Positions 7,340 to 11,647 of a DNA stretch of 11,647 nucleotides are shown here, one piece after another; position 1 is the first letter of the stretch, and the number at the start of each line of letters is the position of its first letter. Both the position numbers and the translations under genes were made by a program. The notes beneath the pieces are model-generated. The model worked only from the letters and a program-made list of their open reading frames with translations. It ran no database searches and was not told the origin of the DNA. The DNA lies in the NCBI GenBank assembly GCA_030017935.1, contig JASEGF010000050.1, positions 1 to 11,647 of the forward strand, written 5' to 3'. This stretch comes from Bacteroidales bacterium (GTDB lineage Bacteria > Bacteroidota > Bacteroidia > Bacteroidales > DTU049).

Positions 7340-7989
7340 TGAAAACAAAAATTTTTCAAACAATAAATATAGATGATGAAAAATATATAAACTCTTTGAT
7401 ACAAATATATCCATATATAGAATTACGCTTAGACTACATCACAAAAACGAATATTGAAAATATTTTCACACAAAAAAATGATAAAAATGAGATTATAGCT
7501 ACCATACCTATCAAAGGAACAAACAATGAATATGCATTTTCAGTACTCAATAGAGCAATTAATCTGGGAAGCAATTATATAGACATAAATATAGAAAGCT
7601 TAAAATATCAAGAGACTGCTGCAATAATTAATTACGCAATAACAAAAAAATGCCAAACAATTTTATCTGTTCATAAAATAAATGGAATAATAAATATTAA
7701 AGAAATAGATGAACTTTTAAAACAACAAAAAGAATACAAAATCGATTATCTAAAAATTGTGCTAAACCCTGCAAATGAAAAGGAATATCAATTTTTTTGT
7801 AATCTATACAAAACATATAAAAATATAATATTTTTATGCATAGGTAAATTTAGTATGGACTCAAGAATATTAGCAATCAATAATGAAGTACCATTTATAT
7901 ACACATTAAGTGATGAAAGTGTCATGATGTATGATGGGCAGGTATATCACAGAGATTTGATGAGGAGGATAGAAGAGAGCAGAGGATGA
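7339..7989 (+). CDS. aroD: Type I 3-dehydroquinate dehydratase, divergent
   Basis: The enzyme dehydrates 3-dehydroquinate to 3-dehydroshikimate through a Schiff-base lysine (shikimate pathway, cytoplasm). I place the start at the ATG in TGATG, overlapping the CPBP stop, giving 216 residues. A TTG three bases upstream is unlikely. Family landmarks are ELRLDY (28-33, with substrate-binding Glu28 and Arg30), SVHK with general-base His112, YLKIVLNP with Schiff-base Lys139, SRI with Arg176, and DGQV with Gln201 near the C-terminus. One expected residue is missing: the T-x-R segment that binds the substrate carboxylate reads ATIPIKG (54-60), with Pro57 where Arg is usual. Length is slightly below the usual 225-255. 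The last codons become strongly GA-rich, next to the insertion element. Probably active, but the divergence leaves some doubt. Confidence 0.8.
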   Translation: MKTKIFQTINIDDEKYINSLIQIYPYIELRLDYITKTNIENIFTQKNDKNEIIATIPIKGTNNEYAFSVLNRAINLGSNYIDINIESLKYQETAAIINYAITKKCQTILSVHKINGIINIKEIDELLKQQKEYKIDYLKIVLNPANEKEYQFFCNLYKTYKNIIFLCIGKFSMDSRILAINNEVPFIYTLSDESVMMYDGQVYHRDLMRRIEESRG

Positions 7990-7998
7990 AGGTTTAGA

Positions 7999-8031
7999 GG
8001 GGAGATGAGTAGCAGAGGGGGGGATAGGGGG
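7999..8031 (+). other. G-rich tract at the left edge of the insertion element
   Basis: In an otherwise AT-rich region this tract holds runs of four (7999-8002), seven (8017-8023) and five (8027-8031) guanines on the + strand. Splitting the seven-G run gives four GGG tracts with loops of 14, 1 and 3 nt, a marginal G-quadruplex candidate. Beyond the element's right end, the + strand is correspondingly C-rich. Confidence 0.6.
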
Positions 8032-8060
8032 TTTAAATAACATTTTTATGTTACACTTTA
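8028..8060 (+). repeat. Left terminal inverted repeat of the insertion element
   Basis: The order GGGGTTT, ATAAC, ATTTTT, GTTA, ACTTTA is shared with the reverse complement of the right end, with a different spacer between ATAAC and ATTTTT (none on the left, about six bases on the right). It is imperfect and gapped, but too long to be chance. Confidence 0.6.
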
Positions 8061-8087
8061 AATATTTTATCAATTCAATAAAATTAT

Positions 8088-8095
8088 TAATTTTG
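8088..8095 (+). promoter_or_regulatory. -7 box (TAATTTTG) of the transposase gene
   Basis: TAATTTTG ends 16 nt before the ATG at 8112 and lies inside the element, so the element appears to carry its own promoter of the host type. No -33 TTTG is evident. Confidence 0.5.
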
Positions 8096-8111
8096 TTGAA
8101 AATTTTAGAAT

Positions 8112-9104
8112 ATGAAGGAATTATTAGAAAACATTGATAAATACTTGGCTCTGCCCAAGGATCACAAGCGTGATTTCCTTGATCAGCTATATCAATATCT
8201 CGTCAATAACAATGCTACTGCTGTAGATTACCAAAAAGTAAAAATCCAATCTACCGCAGCCATTTGCCCAGATTGCAGAAGCGAAAATGTCATAAAAGTT
8301 GGCAAAAGAAACGGCAGACAAGTTTATAAGTGTAAAACCTGTGGTTATCAATTCCGTGAAACAGCTCGCACCTTTGTCTATCGCATGCGAAAATATCCAT
8401 TAATGCTAGACTACATGAGATGTATGCTCGAAGGCAAAAGTCTGCGTGCATGTGCTGATGAGGTTGGCATTTGTTTGAAAACCAGCTTCGAATGGCGACA
8501 CAAAATATTAGCAGCAATAAGAGCATTAGAAGGTGGTATAAGCTTCTCTGGAATTGTAGAAGCTGATGAACTGCTAATGAACTATTCAGAAAAAGGTAGA
8601 AAATTTAAAAATAAAGAAGAATATATGCGAGCTAAAAAGAAAAAGCATCACAAGGTAGCAGTATTAGTCGTAACCGACAGAGAAGGTAATTTACTTTTCA
8701 AACAAGTTGGAGAGAAAAAAGTAAAAAATGAGCAATTAAGAGAAGAGCTGAAGAATAGATTATCAAAGAGCAATCTGATATGCGTGAAGCCAAAGAAAGA
8801 ATTCAGAAAAGCTGTTAAAAGTTTACAAAGTAAAAAAATCATAGTAAATAAAAGACAGATTAAACGCGGGATATACAGTGTCAAGATAGTAGAGAGCAAA
8901 ATAAGTGATTTTAAGACGTGGGTGAGTAGATTTCACGGAGTAGCTACGAAGTACTTGCAAAGCTACTTAATGTGGTTTGTGATAATTAATAAGTACTTAA
9001 AAGAGTTGATAGATCCTGATATTGGCAGGCTGCTAAACTTGTCATCGCACGACAGATGGGCGTGGGACAAGTATATGGAGATAGTTAGTCAAAGATACGA
9101 TTAA
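8112..9104 (+). CDS. IS1595-family transposase with altered catalytic residues
   Basis: The 330-residue protein has the family layout. An N-terminal zinc ribbon has CPDC (52-55) and CKTC (74-77). A helix-turn-helix covers about 109-136 (SLRACADEVGICLKTSFEWRH). An RNase-H-like DDE domain follows, with first Asp152 in GIVEADE and the late signature RFHGVATKYLQSYLMWF (273-289). In the family the second Asp lies in LL/I-C-T-D followed by a Ser/Tyr-containing stretch. Here the aligned segment reads LICVKPKKEFRKA (222-234), with Lys226 at the Asp position. The third catalytic residue, usually Asn in VNS, is Glu261 in VES. The frame is full length with no stop or frameshift. I infer either an inactive copy, or an intact protein whose catalysis has changed or been lost. 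The alignment is from memory of the family, so residue assignments are moderately certain. Confidence 0.88.
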   Translation: MKELLENIDKYLALPKDHKRDFLDQLYQYLVNNNATAVDYQKVKIQSTAAICPDCRSENVIKVGKRNGRQVYKCKTCGYQFRETARTFVYRMRKYPLMLDYMRCMLEGKSLRACADEVGICLKTSFEWRHKILAAIRALEGGISFSGIVEADELLMNYSEKGRKFKNKEEYMRAKKKKHHKVAVLVVTDREGNLLFKQVGEKKVKNEQLREELKNRLSKSNLICVKPKKEFRKAVKSLQSKKIIVNKRQIKRGIYSVKIVESKISDFKTWVSRFHGVATKYLQSYLMWFVIINKYLKELIDPDIGRLLNLSSHDRWAWDKYMEIVSQRYD

Positions 9105-9111
9105 CATACTG

Positions 9112-9147
9112 TAAAGTATAACAAAAATTTGTTAGTTATCAAACCCC
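9112..9147 (-). repeat. Right terminal inverted repeat of the insertion element
   Basis: Read on the minus strand from 9147 inward it gives GGGGTTTGATAAC, then ATTTTTGTTA, then ACTTTA, in the same order as the left end. It begins eight bases after the transposase stop codon. Confidence 0.6.
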
Positions 9148-9200
9148 TTTCCATATCCCTCCTCTCACATAAACTCATTTATCTCTTTACATTATTTAAG

Positions 9201-9232
9201 TTTGGTTTTATAAATATTAAATATTAATTTTG
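9201..9232 (+). promoter_or_regulatory. Promoter of iorAB with very short leader
   Basis: TTTG at 9201-9204 and TAATTTTG at 9225-9232 are 20 nt apart, a full two-part Bacteroidota promoter. The -7 box ends only 10 nt before the ATG at 9243, against 16-24 nt for other genes here. The predicted leader is only a few bases long, close to leaderless. Confidence 0.65.
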
Positions 9233-9242
9233 TGAAAAAAAT

Positions 9243-10862
9243 ATGTCTCCTAATAAATTATTGTTACTTGGTGATGAAGCCATTGCTCAGGCAGCCATTG
9301 ATGCTGGTGTGTCAGGAGCCTATGCATATCCTGGTACTCCATCATCTGAAATTTTAGAATATTTAATTGATAGCAAAGAAGCTAAGCAAAAAGGAATAGT
9401 AGCTGAGTGGACTGCTAATGAAAAAACTGCTGTAGAAGCTGCTATAGGTGCTAGCTACGTTGGAAAAAAAACAATCGTTGCTATGAAGCATGTAGGTCTA
9501 AACGTTGCAGCAGATGCTTTTATTAATTCCGCACTTACAGGTGCTAATGGTGGAATGATAGTAGTTACTGCTGATGATCCATCTATGCATTCTTCTCAGA
9601 ATGAGCAAGATAATAGATTTTATGGCGATTTCGCTCATGTACCTATATTAGAACCTTCTAATCAACAAGAGGCTTATGATATGTGCTATTATGGGTTTCA
9701 ATTAAGTGAGAAATTTCATTTACCTGTATTACTTCGTATTACTACTAGAGTAGCTCACTCTAGAGCTGGTGTGTTACGTAAAGAATCTTTACCTCAAAAT
9801 CAAATTTCCCTGCCTAACGATTTAAAACAATATATACTTTTGCCTGCTTTAGCACGCAAAAGATGGTCTAAAATTTTATCAATTCAACCTTCTCTATTGG
9901 AAGAAAGTGAAAACTCTACATTTAATCAATATATAAATGGTAATGATAAATCTATTGGTATCATAGCTTCTGGCATTGCTTTTAATTATGTGATGGAAAA
10001 CTTTCATGGTGCTAATCCTTACCCCATTGTAAAAATATCTCAATATCCTATTCCTGAAAAAATGATTAAAAAATTATATAAAGAAGTAGATAGATTAATA
10101 GTGATAGAAGAAGGATATCCATTCATTGAAAAAATGTTAACAAGTTTTTTATGTGATAATTTAAAAGTAGAAGGCAAATTGACTGGATTGCTACCTAGAG
10201 AGGGCGAGCTAAATCCTAACATTGTAGCTCAAGCATTAGGATTACCTAATATCGAAGGTAAAGATATACCTACTTTTGCTGTTGGTAGGCCACCATCATT
10301 TTGTCCTGGATGCTCACATATAGATTCATATAATGCTCTCAACGAAGCTCTGAAAGATTATTCTAAGGGTAGAGTATTTAGTGATATTGGTTGCTATACA
10401 TTAGGAGCTACTCCTCCATTCGAAGCTATAAACTCTTGTGTAGATATGGGAGCTTCTATTCCTATGGCAAAAGCTGCTTCTGATATGGGATTAAGGCCAG
10501 CTGTCGCAGTTATTGGTGATAGTACTTTTACTCATAGTGGTATGACTGGCTTATTAGATGCTGTTGTTTACAATGCACCTATTACTGTTATGATTCTTGA
10601 TAATTCAACTACTGGTATGACTGGTGGGCAACCTTCTCATGCTAATCAAAGATTAGTTTCTATTTGTACAGGGTTAGGTGTCAATCCAGAACATATTAGA
10701 ATAATTAAACCTTTGAAAAATAGACATCAAGAAAATGTTCAAGTAATTAAAGAAGAATTAGCTTATGAAGGTGTGTCTGTAATAATACCTACTAGAGAAT
10801 GTGTTCAGACCCTCAATCGCAGAATGAGAACTAAATTTAAAGAAAAAGAAGCAAATAAATAA
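9243..10862 (+). CDS. iorA: Indolepyruvate:ferredoxin oxidoreductase, alpha subunit
   Basis: With IorB this subunit oxidatively decarboxylates aryl 2-oxoacids (indolepyruvate, phenylpyruvate) to acyl-CoA, passing electrons to ferredoxin; oxygen-sensitive, cytoplasmic. The order is that of the family. An N-terminal pyrimidine-binding domain (1-~190) carries YPGTPSSEI (29-37) and EWTANEKTAVEAA (55-67), followed by a middle transketolase-C-like domain (~235-310). The C-terminal TPP domain has CPGC (354-357), DIGCYTLG (381-388), GDSTFTHSGMTG (425-436) and DNSTTGMTGGQ (453-463). The protein ends at 539 with no CxxCxxC cluster. Archaeal and many bacterial IorA proteins run past 600 residues with a C-terminal 2[4Fe-4S] ferredoxin domain, absent here. 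As I recall, Bacteroides homologues also lack it, so this is probably a lineage trait and not truncation. The start fits the conserved LLLGDEAIAQ opening. iorB follows after 15 bp. Confidence 0.93.
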   Translation: MSPNKLLLLGDEAIAQAAIDAGVSGAYAYPGTPSSEILEYLIDSKEAKQKGIVAEWTANEKTAVEAAIGASYVGKKTIVAMKHVGLNVAADAFINSALTGANGGMIVVTADDPSMHSSQNEQDNRFYGDFAHVPILEPSNQQEAYDMCYYGFQLSEKFHLPVLLRITTRVAHSRAGVLRKESLPQNQISLPNDLKQYILLPALARKRWSKILSIQPSLLEESENSTFNQYINGNDKSIGIIASGIAFNYVMENFHGANPYPIVKISQYPIPEKMIKKLYKEVDRLIVIEEGYPFIEKMLTSFLCDNLKVEGKLTGLLPREGELNPNIVAQALGLPNIEGKDIPTFAVGRPPSFCPGCSHIDSYNALNEALKDYSKGRVFSDIGCYTLGATPPFEAINSCVDMGASIPMAKAASDMGLRPAVAVIGDSTFTHSGMTGLLDAVVYNAPITVMILDNSTTGMTGGQPSHANQRLVSICTGLGVNPEHIRIIKPLKNRHQENVQVIKEELAYEGVSVIIPTRECVQTLNRRMRTKFKEKEANK

Positions 10863-10877
10863 AACTTTATTAAAAAA

Positions 10878-11474
10878 ATGAAAATTATGAAAAAAGATAT
10901 TATTTTAGCAGGAGTAGGTGGACAAGGTATATTAAGCATTGCCGCTACTATTGGATTAGCTGCTTTAAAAAAGAATTTAAATATTAAACAAGCTGAGGTA
11001 CACGGTATGTCTCAACGTGGCGGTGAGGTGGTGTCTCATCTTAGAATTTCTGATTCTCAAATATTTTCTGATTTGATCACTAAAGGACAAGCAGATATGA
11101 TTTTATCATTAGAACCATTAGAAACCTTGAGATATCTTCCTTATCTACATGAAAGTGGCTGGATTATTTCCAATTCTGAACCATATACTAATATCCCTAA
11201 TTATCCTGATTTAGAGCTAGTTTATAATGAAATTCGTAAATATAAAAATCATGTTCTTATAAATGCTGATGAAATAGCTAAAAAACTAAATGCTCCTTTA
11301 TCGGCTAATATGGTACTTATCGGTGCTGCAGCTCATTATCTGGGTTTTGAACAGCAAGAAATAGAAGATGCTATCAGAGAACAGTTTAGTAAAAAAGGTG
11401 ATGATATTGTAAATATTAATATTAAAGCTTTTAGAGAAGGATTAGCTTTTGCTAAAGAATATACAAAAGCATAA
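10878..11474 (+). CDS. iorB: Indolepyruvate:ferredoxin oxidoreductase, beta subunit
   Basis: This is the small subunit of the IorAB complex, corresponding to the gamma domain of pyruvate:ferredoxin oxidoreductases. The 198 residues fit the family. The signature GVGGQGI occurs at 12-18, near the start, and HGMSQRGGEVVSHLR at 42-56. A second in-frame ATG nine bases downstream (M4) gives the more usual MKKDIILAGVGGQG opening with 195 residues and may be the real start; nothing in the upstream bases decides. The gene lies 15 bp after iorA on the same strand with no promoter or terminator between, so the two are co-transcribed. In Bacteroides-type loci a phenylacetate-CoA ligase gene often follows, but none begins in the remaining 173 bases. 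Confidence 0.92.
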   Translation: MKIMKKDIILAGVGGQGILSIAATIGLAALKKNLNIKQAEVHGMSQRGGEVVSHLRISDSQIFSDLITKGQADMILSLEPLETLRYLPYLHESGWIISNSEPYTNIPNYPDLELVYNEIRKYKNHVLINADEIAKKLNAPLSANMVLIGAAAHYLGFEQQEIEDAIREQFSKKGDDIVNINIKAFREGLAFAKEYTKA

Positions 11475-11647
11475 AAACATACTAATTTTTCTTGTAATTT
11501 GTTAAAAACAAATATAGCTACTTTCAGTGTTTCTGAAGCAAAATTTATTATTTTATTGTTATATATTATTATTGAAATCTAGTATGTATAAGTATAGTTA
11601 TTATTAATGGATTTAAAAAATTAGAAAAAGAGAATTAAAGGTAAACC
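11475..11647. other. AT-rich stretch after iorB, no gene seen
   Basis: There is no open frame of note and no convincing intrinsic terminator. Two small hairpins (ATTTGTT/AACAAAT at 11497-11513 and TTCAG/CTGAA just after 11520) are AT-rich or short and lack a T run. The window ends before any downstream gene. Confidence 0.4.

Larger units (their letters stand above)
8028..9147 (+). mobile_element. IS1595-family insertion sequence
   Basis: One transposase gene lies between imperfect inverted ends, both beginning GGGGTTT, in about 1.1 kb. This is the size and organisation of the IS1595 family. Base composition is noticeably less AT-rich than the surrounding genes. No 8-bp target duplication can be recognised next to the chosen ends, and inverted similarity continues outward for another ~20-30 bases on each side. 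The true boundaries are therefore uncertain and may be as wide as about 8005-9178. It is inserted between aroD and iorA without breaking either. Confidence 0.75.

Noticed and set aside
8020..9155. 8-bp target-site duplication around the insertion element
   Set aside because: Flanks at GGGGTTT, at GAGGG and at ATGAGT were compared; none gives matching direct 8-mers. The flanks are inverted, not direct, repeats.
11497..11513. Hairpin after iorB as terminator
   Set aside because: It is a 7-bp stem with a single G-C pair and no T run after it.
1..11647. CRISPR arrays, tRNA or rRNA genes, phage or defence genes
   Set aside because: Reading both strands showed no regularly spaced repeats, no cloverleaf-like sequences and no recognisable phage or defence proteins.

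Overview
The window looks like a chromosomal segment of a very AT-rich member of the Bacteroidota, probably Bacteroidales-like. The support is the repeated Bacteroidota-type -7 promoter box (TAnnTTTG, mostly TAATTTTG) a short fixed distance before start codons, the lack of clear Shine-Dalgarno sequences, and the gene content: a ferredoxin-less IorA with IorB, a large periplasmic TPR protein, a dihydroorotate-dehydrogenase-like protein of the kind seen in this phylum, and a small Ala/Asp/Ser-repeat lipoprotein. I cannot name a species.

Layout. 1-330 (+) is the lysine-rich C-terminal end of an unrecognised gene that starts outside the window. It faces a small membrane-protein gene on the minus strand (404-709) broken by two opposite one-base frameshifts, with a perfect 38-nt palindrome between the two. 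895-1878 (-) is a dihydroorotate-dehydrogenase-like flavoprotein that lacks the family's catalytic Cys. Divergent from it is a 1010-residue exported TPR protein (1969-5001, +), followed by a small lipoprotein with its own textbook promoter (5085-5390, +). A bidirectional terminator separates this from a DusB-type tRNA dihydrouridine synthase (5460-6428, -). Divergent from dusB across only 38 bp is a translationally coupled pair: a CPBP-family membrane protein and a divergent type I 3-dehydroquinate dehydratase (6467-7989, +). Next comes a 1.1-kb IS1595-family insertion element (about 8028-9147), whose full-length transposase seems to lack the second catalytic Asp. The window ends with iorA-iorB (9243-11474, +), the two subunits of an indolepyruvate:ferredoxin oxidoreductase.

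How the genes work together. Most are unrelated housekeeping or envelope genes in short transcription units with separate promoters. The clear functional unit is iorAB, for oxidative decarboxylation of aryl 2-oxoacids during anaerobic amino-acid metabolism. CPBP-aroD are coupled by a TGATG overlap, though their functions have no obvious link. I see no defence island, CRISPR array, tRNA, rRNA or prophage. The points most worth a second look are the altered transposase with its extended, G-rich inverted ends, the doubly frameshifted membrane gene, and the missing active-site residues in the DHOD-like and AroD-like proteins.
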